From NCBI GenBank assembly GCA_026225235.1, contig JAMFSK010000003.1:62001-126000 (forward strand): a DNA stretch of 64,000 nucleotides, given 5' to 3'. Within the stretch, counting starts at the first letter, position 1; each line of letters opens with the position of its first letter. The notes below the pieces were generated by a model that saw nothing but the letters and a program-made list of their open reading frames with translations, was not told the DNA's origin and did not search any database. A program made the position numbers and the translations under genes. Shown here one piece after another: positions 9,568-17,802 of the stretch. The stretch is from Burkholderiales bacterium (GTDB lineage: Bacteria > Pseudomonadota > Gammaproteobacteria > Burkholderiales > Burkholderiaceae).

Positions 9568-10070
9568 CGTGTCTCCTTGGGGGCCTTGTAGTGGGGTCAC
9601 CGGCAGCCAGATCACATTGCCTTCGCGCCGAATCCCGGAGGACCTGCCGTTATCTGCCAATGTCGTACCTCGAACTGGAAGTCGGGACCGTAAAAGTTCA
9701 GCCTGAATTGTGTCCGAATCTGCTGGCGTGCGCATCTGCCTCTGCTTCTGCTCAGATCTGCACAGCCAATTTCCCGGCCGCCTGCGCGGGTTACCCGCGA
9801 CACCTGCAGACGAGCAGCACCCCCGCCTTCACGGCATCGGCGCGGCCACCCGCCTGCCTGGCTGAGCGCCCACTCGCAGCGGGGAGGGCGGGGAGCCCTT
9901 GTCGGGCACATGCCTTGCTACTACTGTAGACACTTTTACCGGACGTATCCAAATGCTTCCGTGATTGCCCGACCGGAGGTGGCCCGTATAATCCGGACGT
10001 ACAGGACCTGGCGCGACGGCACGGGCTGGGCGGCAGGCAGCAAGACGCGCGACACCCACGACAAAACAAT
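9568..10070. other. Intergenic region between divergent mutarotase and pigment-cluster genes
   Basis: This 503-base gap lies between the mutarotase start (minus strand) and the acyl carrier protein start (plus strand). Open frames inside it have low-complexity Ser/Ala/Arg compositions and no ribosome-binding site, so no gene is called. It should hold the promoters of both flanking units; one plausible sigma-70 promoter is listed separately. Confidence 0.6.
9965..9992 (+). promoter_or_regulatory. Candidate sigma-70 promoter for the plus arm of the pigment cluster
   Basis: TTGCCC (9965-9970) and a perfect TATAAT (9987-9992) are separated by 16 bases, about 80 bases before the acyl carrier protein ATG. 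The perfect -10 hexamer in a G+C-rich background makes this the best promoter candidate in the window. Confidence 0.5.
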
Positions 10071-10331
10071 ATGACCGAACTTGAAACCGAGCTGGCGACG
10101 CTGATTATTGGCGAACTCAACCTGCAGGACGTGACGCTCGCGCAAGTCGACGCAGCCACCCCACTGTATGGCGAAGGCTTCGGCCTCGATTCGATCGACA
10201 TCCTCGAAATCGCTCTGATCATCTCGAAGAAGTATGGATTCGAATTGCGCTCGGATAATCCCGACAACAAGGTGATCTTCAGTTCGCTCGGCCAGCTCGC
10301 GGGGCATGTTGGCGCGCACCGGACGACTTAA
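10071..10331 (+). CDS. Acyl carrier protein of the aryl-polyene cluster
   Basis: This 86-residue carrier protein has the phosphopantetheine attachment site in GFGLDSIDILE (Ser41). It would carry the aryl starter unit and the growing polyene chain between the cluster's ligase, ketosynthase and dehydratases. It opens the plus arm of the cluster and is followed 87 bases later by the halogenase-like gene. The ribosome-binding site is weak. It is the only carrier protein in the window, whereas E. coli-type aryl-polyene clusters typically have two. Confidence 0.88.
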   Translation: MTELETELATLIIGELNLQDVTLAQVDAATPLYGEGFGLDSIDILEIALIISKKYGFELRSDNPDNKVIFSSLGQLAGHVGAHRTT

Positions 10332-10418
10332 GCCGGCGCAAAGGATCATGATCCCCGAGCGGTCGCCCGGCGTCCGCACGGCAGTCGAAAGCTGTCAGGC
10401 GTGTCAGGAGAAGAAGGC

Positions 10419-11786
10419 ATGAACGACGTGAAAGACGCTGCGCCTCAGACCCGGGCCGCGTCGCCCGGCGCCCCTGTGCCGCAGGAGTGCGATGTGCTCG
10501 TAATTGGCGGCGGCCCGGCCGGGTCGACGGCAGCCATCCGGCTCGCGCAGTGCGGCCACCGCGTGACCGTGCTCGACAAGGCGCGCCACCCCCGTTTTCA
10601 TATCGGCGAATCGTTGTTGCCCGCGAACATGCGTTTGTTCGAGGCGCTGGGTGTCGCCGACGAAGTGCGTGCGATCGGCATGGACAAGCGGGGCGCCGAA
10701 TTCGTTTCGCCCTGGCACGACCATAAGCAAACCTTCTACTTTGCCGAAGCGTGGGACAAGTCGATGCCGGCCGCCTATCAGGTGCGCCGTGCCGACTTCG
10801 ACGAGATCCTGTTCCGGCGTGCCAGCGCTGTCGGCGCGACCGCGTTGGACGGCTGCCGTGTGACTGATGTGCGCTTTCTTGACGATCAGAGCGGCGCGGT
10901 CGTCAGTGCCCGGCGCGACGACGGTGAGCTGCTTGAAATTCATACGCGTTATGTGATCGATGCATCCGGCCGCGATACCTTTCTCGGTAACCGGTTCAAG
11001 GCGAAGGTGCGCAATCCGCGTCACAACAGTTCGGCGCTCTACGGCCACTTCGCAAACGCGGAACTGAATACCGGCACCGATGCCGGCAATATCACGGTGT
11101 TCTGGTTCGAGCACGGCTGGTTCTGGTTTATTCCGCTGGCCGACGGCACTACCAGTGTGGGTGCCGTGGTCTGGCCGTACTACCTGCAATCGCGGCAGAT
11201 CCCGCTCAAGGACTTTTTTCTTGCGACGATCGCGCTATGCCCGCCTCTGGCCGCGCGACTCGAGCAGGCCACGCTCGTCGATGGCGTTGAGGCGACCGGC
11301 AATTTCGCCTATGCCTGCGATCACGTGCGCGGGCCGAACTACTTGCTAGTCGGCGATGCGTATACGTTTGTCGATCCCGTGTTCTCGTCGGGCGTGATGC
11401 TCGCCATGAACGGCGCATTCTCGGCGGCCGAGGCGGTCGATGCCTGGCTCGCCGCGCCCGCTTCGGCCGAGCCGGCGTTTCGCCGCTTCGAACGGACCAT
11501 GGTGCATGGGCCGCGCGAGTTCTCCTGGTTTATCTATCGGGTCACGAATCCGACCATGCGCGAGCTGTTCATGGCGCCGCGCAATATGTTGAGAATGAAG
11601 GAGGCGTTGCTGTCCGTGCTGGCCGGCGACATCTTCGGCAAGACGCCGATCTGGGCGTCGCTCTTTGCATTCAAGACCGTCTATTACCTGGCGTCGGTAT
11701 TTCATCCGCGACGTACCTGGACCGCTTATAGACGGCGTCGAAACAATATCCGCGAGGTCGCGGAGCCGCTGGGCAGGAGTGTGTGA
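10419..11786 (+). CDS. Flavin-dependent halogenase-like FAD oxidoreductase
   Basis: This 455-residue flavoprotein belongs to the tryptophan-halogenase/GG-reductase superfamily. The Rossmann motif GGGPAG is at residues 30-35, followed by HIGESLLP, which is typical of flavin-dependent halogenases. The diagnostic W-x-W-x-I-P motif is present as WFWFIP (residues 234-239). A lysine in DKRGAEF (Lys90) falls where the catalytic lysine of carrier-bound phenol/pyrrole halogenases is expected. An upstream GTG at 10401 is possible, but AGGAG sits correctly for the ATG at 10419. By analogy with brominated xanthomonadins, it could halogenate the aryl ring. It could instead be a plain hydroxylase or oxidoreductase, since the halogenase-like motif does not prove halogenation. 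Confidence 0.78.
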   Translation: MNDVKDAAPQTRAASPGAPVPQECDVLVIGGGPAGSTAAIRLAQCGHRVTVLDKARHPRFHIGESLLPANMRLFEALGVADEVRAIGMDKRGAEFVSPWHDHKQTFYFAEAWDKSMPAAYQVRRADFDEILFRRASAVGATALDGCRVTDVRFLDDQSGAVVSARRDDGELLEIHTRYVIDASGRDTFLGNRFKAKVRNPRHNSSALYGHFANAELNTGTDAGNITVFWFEHGWFWFIPLADGTTSVGAVVWPYYLQSRQIPLKDFFLATIALCPPLAARLEQATLVDGVEATGNFAYACDHVRGPNYLLVGDAYTFVDPVFSSGVMLAMNGAFSAAEAVDAWLAAPASAEPAFRRFERTMVHGPREFSWFIYRVTNPTMRELFMAPRNMLRMKEALLSVLAGDIFGKTPIWASLFAFKTVYYLASVFHPRRTWTAYRRRRNNIREVAEPLGRSV

Positions 11787-12808
11787 TGGAGGTCGTGCAG
11801 GAACCGCGCTCAGATTGGGTCGCGCATGGCGTCTTGGACCGGTTTGCGACCGGCTTGCCGGAGCGGCTCGGTGCCCGAGTCAAGGGGCAGTGGGGTTGCG
11901 TGCGCTTCGTGCGCAGCGAGACGGTGTTGTTTGGCGCGATCGAGCTCGATGAGGTATCGCTGAGCGAGGACCGGGACGGGGCAGATGGCGATGCGCCGTC
12001 GCCGCTCGAGAGGGTCACGCGTGAAGCCTACGATGCTTTGTTCGGCTGTCTGAAGACGGAAGATTTTCCCTACCTCGCGCGCGTCTGGAATTTCATTCCC
12101 GACATCATCGGTGAGCATGAGGGACAGGAGCGTTATCGCTTGTTCAATGCTGCGCGGCAGGCAGCCTTCAACGCGGCAGGTCGTGCCGTGACGGGCGACG
12201 TGCCGGCGGCTACGGGCATCGGCCTTGACCTCGCCCCGCTCCGGCTGCAAGTCTATTTCATTGCCTCGCGGCTGCGTGCGATACCGATCGAGAATCCGCG
12301 GCAGGTCAGCGCGTTTCACTATCCCTCGCAATACGGCGTGAAGAGCCCGACCTTTGCGCGGGCGGTCGTCATGCCCCTGGTCGATGGCCCCTTGTTGCTG
12401 ATCTCGGGCACCGCGAGCATCGTCGGTCATGAAACGGTCCATCACGGCGATGTGATTGCGCAGACGCATGAGATTTTTGCGAACCTGTCCGCGCTGATCG
12501 CCGCCGCCAACGATCGCGTCGGCAAGGATGCGTTCTCGCTCGCCAGGCTCGCGTACCGGATCTACGTCCGTCGGGCGATTGATATCGAAGCCGTCCGCCG
12601 GGTCGTCGAGACGCATCTCGGCTCCGGTGGGCGCGTCGATGTCGTGCACAACCACGTCGCACAGGGCGATACCGTTCGTGCTTTGACCGGGGGCGCTCGC
12701 TTGCATCCCGAGCGCCTCTATGTCCGCGCGGATATCTGCCGGCCGAACTTGCTGGTTGAAATCGAGGCGAGTGGAGGGGGCGCGCCTGCACGCGCCGCAG
12801 CATCATGA
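11786..12808 (+). CDS. Chorismatase (XanB2/FkbO/Hyg5 family)
   Basis: This 340-residue enzyme carries conserved stretches of the chorismatase family: RYRLFNAARQAAF, HYPSQYGVKSP, and ISGTASIVGHETVHHGD (from about residue 206) followed by QTHEIFANL. Family members hydrolyse chorismate. XanB2 of Xanthomonas makes 3- and 4-hydroxybenzoate, and 3-hydroxybenzoate is the xanthomonadin starter. The gene starts with an overlapping TGATG at the end of the halogenase gene and overlaps the glycosyltransferase start. The expected job is to supply the aryl starter unit from the shikimate pathway. Which hydroxybenzoate or dihydrodiol is made cannot be decided from sequence. Confidence 0.82.
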   Translation: MEVVQEPRSDWVAHGVLDRFATGLPERLGARVKGQWGCVRFVRSETVLFGAIELDEVSLSEDRDGADGDAPSPLERVTREAYDALFGCLKTEDFPYLARVWNFIPDIIGEHEGQERYRLFNAARQAAFNAAGRAVTGDVPAATGIGLDLAPLRLQVYFIASRLRAIPIENPRQVSAFHYPSQYGVKSPTFARAVVMPLVDGPLLLISGTASIVGHETVHHGDVIAQTHEIFANLSALIAAANDRVGKDAFSLARLAYRIYVRRAIDIEAVRRVVETHLGSGGRVDVVHNHVAQGDTVRALTGGARLHPERLYVRADICRPNLLVEIEASGGGAPARAAAS

Positions 12809-13626
12809 ACGATATGACCGAGCCGCTCGGTGCGGCACTCAGCACGGTTCACTCCACCACTCACCTGGTGCTGATCCCGAGCTATAACCCGGGACGCAAA
12901 GTCTTCGAGACGGTTCAGGAGGCGCGCCAGCAATGGAGCCCTGTGTGGGTCGTGGTCGACGGGAGCACGGATGGCACGGCCGAGCGGCTTACCGCGTTGG
13001 CGGCGCTCGACGAGGGCCTCGAGGTCATCGTGCTGCCGAAGAATGTCGGCAAGGGGGCTGCGGTGCTGCACGGGCTCGAGCACGCGGCGGCGGCCGGCTA
13101 TACGCATGTGCTCGCGATGGACTCTGATGGCCAGCATCCTGCCGCCCTGATCCCGCAGTTCATGCGGACTTCGGCGTTGGCGCCCGATGCGATGGTGCTC
13201 GGTCGGCCGGTATTCGACAAGACTGCGCCGCTCGAGCGTGTGCTGTTCCGCAAGTTGTCGAATGGGCTGACCAACCTCGAGACGCTATGGGCCGGCATCG
13301 GCGATTCGCTATACGGCTTCCGCGTTTATCCGGTCGAGCCTTTGCGGCGCGTGATGGCGGGCAAGCGGGGCATGCGACGCTTCGATTTCGATCCCGAAGT
13401 GGCCGTGCGGCTGTCGTGGGAAGGGGTCCGGCCGATCAGTCTGAGCGCGCCGGTGCGTTACTTCCGGCCCGACGAGGGCGGCGTCTCGCACTTCAGGTAT
13501 ATCCGCGACAACTGGCTGCTGATGCGCATGTATTTCCGGCTGTTTGCCGGCTTCGTGTTGCGGCTGCCGCGGCTGCTTAACCAGCGGCACCGTCAGAAGG
13601 CCGGTGCACGAGGGCCCCTGCTTTAG
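12805..13626 (+). CDS. Family 2 glycosyltransferase of the aryl-polyene cluster
   Basis: This 273-residue GT-A fold glycosyltransferase has the nucleotide-binding start LIPSYNPG, VVDGSTDGT, and the DXD-type motif DSDGQHP. No transmembrane domain is present except a hydrophobic patch near the C-terminus (LFAGFVLRLPRLL), suggesting peripheral membrane association. It starts inside the chorismatase stop codon (ATGA) and ends the plus arm. GT2 enzymes of this type recur in xanthomonadin and aryl-polyene clusters, where they are thought to modify or anchor the pigment. Donor and acceptor are unknown. Confidence 0.82.
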   Translation: MNDMTEPLGAALSTVHSTTHLVLIPSYNPGRKVFETVQEARQQWSPVWVVVDGSTDGTAERLTALAALDEGLEVIVLPKNVGKGAAVLHGLEHAAAAGYTHVLAMDSDGQHPAALIPQFMRTSALAPDAMVLGRPVFDKTAPLERVLFRKLSNGLTNLETLWAGIGDSLYGFRVYPVEPLRRVMAGKRGMRRFDFDPEVAVRLSWEGVRPISLSAPVRYFRPDEGGVSHFRYIRDNWLLMRMYFRLFAGFVLRLPRLLNQRHRQKAGARGPLL

Positions 13627-13658
13627 ACCGGGGGGCGAACAGTGCGGCCTAGCGAAGC

Positions 13659-13697
13659 TACGAAGCAAAGCTATGAAGCAGAGCGACGAAGCAAAGC
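13659..13697 (+). repeat. Three imperfect 13-bp tandem repeats in the convergent gap
   Basis: Three adjacent 13-base units (TACGAAGCAAAGC, TATGAAGCAGAGC, GACGAAGCAAAGC) occupy the 151-base gap between the two convergent arms of the pigment cluster. No clear terminator hairpin is present there. Confidence 0.8.
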
Positions 13698-13777
13698 GAT
13701 TCGGCCGGCCACCACGGGGCTGATCGAGCCACCACTCAGTTGGCTCCCGGCGGCCCGCTGGCCGCGCGCGTTGCACT

Positions 13778-15103
13778 TCAGCGTGGCCGCAACGCCGCAG
13801 CCGCCGCACGCGCTGCGCTCGCATTGGCGCGCCGGATCAAAGGTGTCGGGATCACGGTGCTGACGATCGCCATGATGACGAGCATCGTAAAGACGTTCTG
13901 CGAGATCACGCCCAGGTCATAACCGACGTTGATCACAATCAACTCCATCAGCGCTCGCGTATTCATCAGCACGCCGAGGATATGCGACTCCCGCGCGTCA
14001 TGACCGCACGCGCGCGCGGCGAGCCACGCGCCGCCGTATTTGCCGACCGTCGCCAGAAGAACTGTCAGGCCGCACCAAGCCCAGAGAGCAACTGAATCGA
14101 GCCCGCCGATATTCGTGCGCAAGCCCGTATAGGTGAAGAAGATCGGAAGGAAGAACACCAGCACGAAGCGGCCGACGGTGTCGCGCCAGGCTGCGACAAA
14201 GCTGTGCTCGTCATGCAGCAGCACCCCCATCAGAAAGCCGCCGAAGATCGCGAAGATGCCAAGCTGGTAGGTAGCCATCGCCGACAGGAAAACGGCGGCA
14301 AGCACGCCGCCAAGCAAGGTCGGGTCGAGTTGGCCGGTGCGCTTGAGCGAAGCTTCGAAGTGGCTCACAAAACGCTTCACGAGCGGGCGCACGACGATGA
14401 AGCTCAGCGTTGCGAAGACCACTACCAGCACGACTTGCAGGATGAAGCTCTTCCACGCGAATGCCGTGGAAACGAGCTCGGTGATCAGGGCGAGCAGCAG
14501 CCAGCCGATCACATCGTTGATGGCGGCCGCACTGATCGCGATCACGCCAAGCGGCGTGCGGGTCATCTCGAGTTCCATGAGGATGCGACCGAGGATCGGC
14601 AAGGCCGTGATCGAGAGCGCGACTGCGACGAACAGCGCAGCGGCGAGCGGCGGCGCGTTCGGCGAGAGGATCGGCGCGCTGTAGTACCCCAGACCGAGGC
14701 CCAGAGCGAAGGGCAGCGCGATGCAGGCGATGGCGACGGCGATCGTGGTGGTCCGGTGGCGCGGGGCACGCAGATGCATGAAGTCGAATTCGAGACCGAT
14801 CTGGAACATCAACAGGATCAGTCCGATCTGCGAAAGCACCTGCATCGGCGCGGGCGGCACACTCTTGAACACATAGCCGAATGCATGCGGGGCGAGTGCG
14901 CCGAACAGCGAGGGCCCGAGCAGCAGGCCCACGATGATTTCGCCGGTCGCCGCCGACTGGCCGATCCGCCGCGCGACGACTCCGCCGACGCGCCCCGCCA
15001 GGATGATGATGGTCAACTGCAACAGGATCAGGAACAGTATGGCTTCGGCCTGATGGACTGCGCTCGGGGCGGTATGCACGGCAGCCTGGGCAAGGGGGTG
15101 CAT
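13778..15103 (-). CDS. CPA2-type cation:proton antiporter
   Basis: This 441-residue polytopic membrane protein of the Na+/H+ exchanger (CPA2, KefB-like) family has about 12-13 hydrophobic segments. It has the early GEIIVGLLLGPSLFG motif and the central AAAINDVIGWLLLAL segment with the Asn-Asp pair used in ion exchange. No C-terminal RCK/TrkA nucleotide-binding domain follows, so it ends shortly after the membrane part. Only four bases separate it from the upstream dehydratase stop, so it appears co-transcribed as the last gene of the aryl-polyene minus arm. Its role there is unclear. Energising or balancing export driven by proton flux is one speculation. Confidence 0.85.
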   Translation of the reverse strand: MHPLAQAAVHTAPSAVHQAEAILFLILLQLTIIILAGRVGGVVARRIGQSAATGEIIVGLLLGPSLFGALAPHAFGYVFKSVPPAPMQVLSQIGLILLMFQIGLEFDFMHLRAPRHRTTTIAVAIACIALPFALGLGLGYYSAPILSPNAPPLAAALFVAVALSITALPILGRILMELEMTRTPLGVIAISAAAINDVIGWLLLALITELVSTAFAWKSFILQVVLVVVFATLSFIVVRPLVKRFVSHFEASLKRTGQLDPTLLGGVLAAVFLSAMATYQLGIFAIFGGFLMGVLLHDEHSFVAAWRDTVGRFVLVFFLPIFFTYTGLRTNIGGLDSVALWAWCGLTVLLATVGKYGGAWLAARACGHDARESHILGVLMNTRALMELIVINVGYDLGVISQNVFTMLVIMAIVSTVIPTPLIRRANASAARAAAAALRPR

Positions 15104-15107
15104 GGGT

Positions 15108-15737
15108 TCAGCTCCGGGTGGCGGATGGGGTTTCGCCCTGAGGGGCGGAGGCTTCGAGCATCACCGTGGCACGGCCGTTTGCGACCGTTTGTGCGCCGGC
15201 CCGTACCTCGAACGCGTACAGAATGTTGCGTGCGTCGCCCGAGAGCCGGGTGGCTTCGCAACGCAAATTGTCGGGCAGGGTGTCCAAGCGGTCGACACCG
15301 TAGTGCACGCTGCGGACCGCCGTCAGAAAACCGGCGGCCGGCGGCGCGTCGCGCTGGGCGAGCGCTGCGCCATGCGCGGCCATCGCCTGCGCCGCGTATT
15401 CGATGGCTACCACGGCCGACAAGCGTCCGCGCGAACGAAGGGGGTGATCGGCACGGCGATGGCTGCTCGCGGAGCAAACGATATGTGCGTCGTCGCATTC
15501 AATTACGGCATCGAGCAGGCACATCGCGCCGGCATGGGGGATGTGCCTGGTGATCCAGTCGTGGTCGTGGAGCGGGATCGTTGGGGGCGACACGTCTGAG
15601 GGATTTGAAATTTCCGAAATTCCTGAGGTACCCCCTACACCGGCGATAACCGTGCGGCTTGAAGCACCCGAAGTACCCGAAGCCGCCAACTTACCCGGCA
15701 AGCTCGCTCCCATGTTCAACGTATCCGGTTTCAGCAT
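15108..15737 (-). CDS. 3-hydroxyacyl-ACP dehydratase (ApeP/FabZ-like)
   Basis: This 209-residue protein has a low-complexity N-terminal extension of about 55 residues, then a hotdog fold. The fold begins ITRHIPHAGAMCLLDAV and has the helix EYAAQAMAAHGAAL characteristic of aryl-polyene ApeP-type dehydratases. It would remove water after each reduction to create the conjugated double bonds. The start overlaps the end of the chain-length factor gene by seven bases. The Ser/Gly-rich extension is not a family feature and hints that translation may begin further downstream, although no better ATG with a ribosome-binding site is obvious. Confidence 0.8.
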   Translation of the reverse strand: MLKPDTLNMGASLPGKLAASGTSGASSRTVIAGVGGTSGISEISNPSDVSPPTIPLHDHDWITRHIPHAGAMCLLDAVIECDDAHIVCSASSHRRADHPLRSRGRLSAVVAIEYAAQAMAAHGAALAQRDAPPAAGFLTAVRSVHYGVDRLDTLPDNLRCEATRLSGDARNILYAFEVRAGAQTVANGRATVMLEASAPQGETPSATRS

Positions 15738-16549
15738 GGGATCACCCTTACGCTCAGGCTGCTATCGCGCTGGTACTCGATGACCTGGTCGAGCGGCGCA
15801 TCCGTATCTGTGTCATGTGCGGCGACTTTCGCGAGCGCGGCCAGCAAGGGCAGGCAGCGTGCCGAGGGCACGCCGCGGCGCAGCGCTTCGAGTGCCGCGT
15901 CGGCCATCGTATCGTGCGCTGCCTCGCCGACGCTGACCTCGATCCGCGCGAACGCATGCGGCGAGGGCTCGGCCGCGAGGATAAGCGCCATGCCAAACGA
16001 GGCCGCGATCGGCCGCACCGAATGCAGCGGCTCGGGGTAATCCGATTCATACGCGACCAACAGCACATGTCCGCCATCGCAGGCGATCTGCGCCAGCGCA
16101 TCGAGCAGCCCGGCGCCAAAACTCGCATCGTGCGCGCAGATCACGTTCGATGTCGCCATATCGCGCGTCGCGATGCTCCAGTAACCCGAGGGCGCGTTGT
16201 GGACCGAGTTGTGAAAGCGCGTCGGAGAGATTTTCTTGTCGTCGGACGCGAGCGTCTCGCAGATCTGGTGATAGTTCAGGCCATCGCCGCCCGATGAAGC
16301 GAACACGGTCGGAAGCGGGCCTTCGATGGGCCGCATCTGCATGGCCTGCTCGGCCGCCGCGAAGGCGATCCGCACCACGGGCACCGCACGGCGGCGCTCG
16401 GCTGAAGGCAATCGCTCGGGGGGCGGCAGTTCGGTCGGCACCTTGTCGTAGGGCGCCGCGCCGCGCAGGATGGCGGCGCTCGCCGGCCAGTCCGCAAGCC
16501 CCGGTCCTCGTACGCCAACGGCTTCGACATAGGCGCTCAGCACGGTCAT
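15731..16549 (-). CDS. Beta-ketoacyl synthase chain-length factor
   Basis: This 272-residue protein resembles a truncated ketosynthase N-terminal domain (Ketoacyl-synt_2 family). It has the landmarks FASSGGDGLNYHQICETL, HNAPSGYWSIAT and CAHDASFGAGLLDAL. The catalytic cysteine and histidines of true ketosynthases are not all present, so it is expected to act as the non-catalytic partner that controls chain length. It overlaps the ketosynthase stop by ATGA and the following dehydratase by seven bases, so these three should be made in fixed ratio. Confidence 0.82.
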   Translation of the reverse strand: MTVLSAYVEAVGVRGPGLADWPASAAILRGAAPYDKVPTELPPPERLPSAERRRAVPVVRIAFAAAEQAMQMRPIEGPLPTVFASSGGDGLNYHQICETLASDDKKISPTRFHNSVHNAPSGYWSIATRDMATSNVICAHDASFGAGLLDALAQIACDGGHVLLVAYESDYPEPLHSVRPIAASFGMALILAAEPSPHAFARIEVSVGEAAHDTMADAALEALRRGVPSARCLPLLAALAKVAAHDTDTDAPLDQVIEYQRDSSLSVRVIPC

Positions 16550-17802
16550 AGCGCCTCCTGATCGCGCTCGCGTAGCAAGTCACTCACACCCGCGACGTTG
16601 GCGAAGACAAGGCTGCAGTTGGTGCCGCCGAAGCCGAAGGAGTTCGTCAGGACATAGCGCATCTCGGCGGGACGGTTCTCGAGCAGATAGTTGACATGCA
16701 GCGTGGGGTCGACGCGTTGCGAATTGATGCCGGCCGGCATCAGGCCATCGCGCAAAGACAGGATCGAGATCACCGCCTCGAGTGCGCCGGCGGCGCCGAG
16801 GGTGTGACCGGTCGCGCCCTTGGTCGAACTGCACGGTGTCGCGCCGAACAGGGTCGACACGGCAAGCCCTTCGGCCGTGTCGTTACTCGGCGTCGCGGTG
16901 CCATGCAGATTGATGTAATCGATATCGGAGGGATCGAGCCCCGCCGTCTCGAGCGCGCCGCGCATCGCGAGTTGTGCACCAAGGCCCTGAGGATGCGGGG
17001 TCGACATGTGGTGCGCATCGCTCGACTCGCCATAGCCGACCAGCGCAATGCCTCCCTCCGCAGGACGGCCCGGCCAGCGCTCGAGCAGGGCGAAAGCGGC
17101 GGCTTCTCCGATCGAGATGCCGTTGCGATCGGGGTCGTAGGGTCGGCACGCTTGCGGCGAGAGCAGCTCGAGCGAATTGAAACCATACACGGTGGTCTGG
17201 CAAAGCGAATCGACCCCCCCGACAATCGCCGCGTCGATCAGTCCCGCGGCGATCATGCGCGCGGCCGAGGCGAACACCTTGGCGCTCGACGAACAGGCTG
17301 ACGAGATCGCCGCGCTGGGCCCCCGCGCGCCAGTCAGACGGCGCACAAAATCGACCGCCGAATACGGGCTGTGCGTGGCGCCATAGTCGAAGTCGGTCGG
17401 CAGCGCGCCCGTGCCAGGCTCGCGCCGGCGGTAGGCAAGCTCGGTCTCGAGGACCCCGCCGGTGCTGGTGCCGATCATCACCCCGACTCGCCGTGCGCCA
17501 TGACGCTCGACAGCGAGTCGCGCCTGCTCCAGAAAGCCATCGGCGTTCAGGCCGATTTGCGCGAGCCGGTTATTGCGACAGTCGAACGGGGCAAGGTCCG
17601 CCTCGAGTACGACCTCATCGACGCCGGCCACGGGTCCGAGATAGGTCTTGAGGTCGGTCTCGGCGAAGCCGTCGCGAACCAGGCCACCATGTTTGTTGCG
17701 CAATGCCGCGCTGAGGGCCGCGTTGCCGATGCCGGCGCAACTGGTCGCGGTGAAGTACGAGACCTGCAAGGGTAGCGGGGCAGGGCGGAAGATGCCACTC
17801 AT
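16546..17802 (-). CDS. Beta-ketoacyl-ACP synthase of the aryl-polyene cluster (FabF-like)
   Basis: This 418-residue condensing enzyme has a complete Cys-His-His triad: Cys170 in AISSACSSSAKVF, a histidine in NLHGTATPSNDT and another in GATGHTLGAAGALEAV. It would extend the ACP-bound aryl chain with malonyl units. It overlaps the upstream deacetylase-family gene by ATGA and the downstream chain-length factor by ATGA. The classic E. coli aryl-polyene cluster contains more than one ketosynthase; only this one and the chain-length factor are visible here. Confidence 0.9.
   Translation of the reverse strand: MSGIFRPAPLPLQVSYFTATSCAGIGNAALSAALRNKHGGLVRDGFAETDLKTYLGPVAGVDEVVLEADLAPFDCRNNRLAQIGLNADGFLEQARLAVERHGARRVGVMIGTSTGGVLETELAYRRREPGTGALPTDFDYGATHSPYSAVDFVRRLTGARGPSAAISSACSSSAKVFASAARMIAAGLIDAAIVGGVDSLCQTTVYGFNSLELLSPQACRPYDPDRNGISIGEAAAFALLERWPGRPAEGGIALVGYGESSDAHHMSTPHPQGLGAQLAMRGALETAGLDPSDIDYINLHGTATPSNDTAEGLAVSTLFGATPCSSTKGATGHTLGAAGALEAVISILSLRDGLMPAGINSQRVDPTLHVNYLLENRPAEMRYVLTNSFGFGGTNCSLVFANVAGVSDLLRERDQEAL

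Noticed and set aside
9591..9929. 112-residue plus-strand frame in the gap before the carrier protein
   Set aside because: Ser/Ala/Pro/Cys-rich low-quality translation, with no ribosome-binding site.
14204..15553. 449-residue plus-strand frame opposite the antiporter gene
   Set aside because: Composition is Arg/Gly/His/Gln-rich without hydrophobic core patterns, and the minus-strand frame is a clear 12-helix antiporter.
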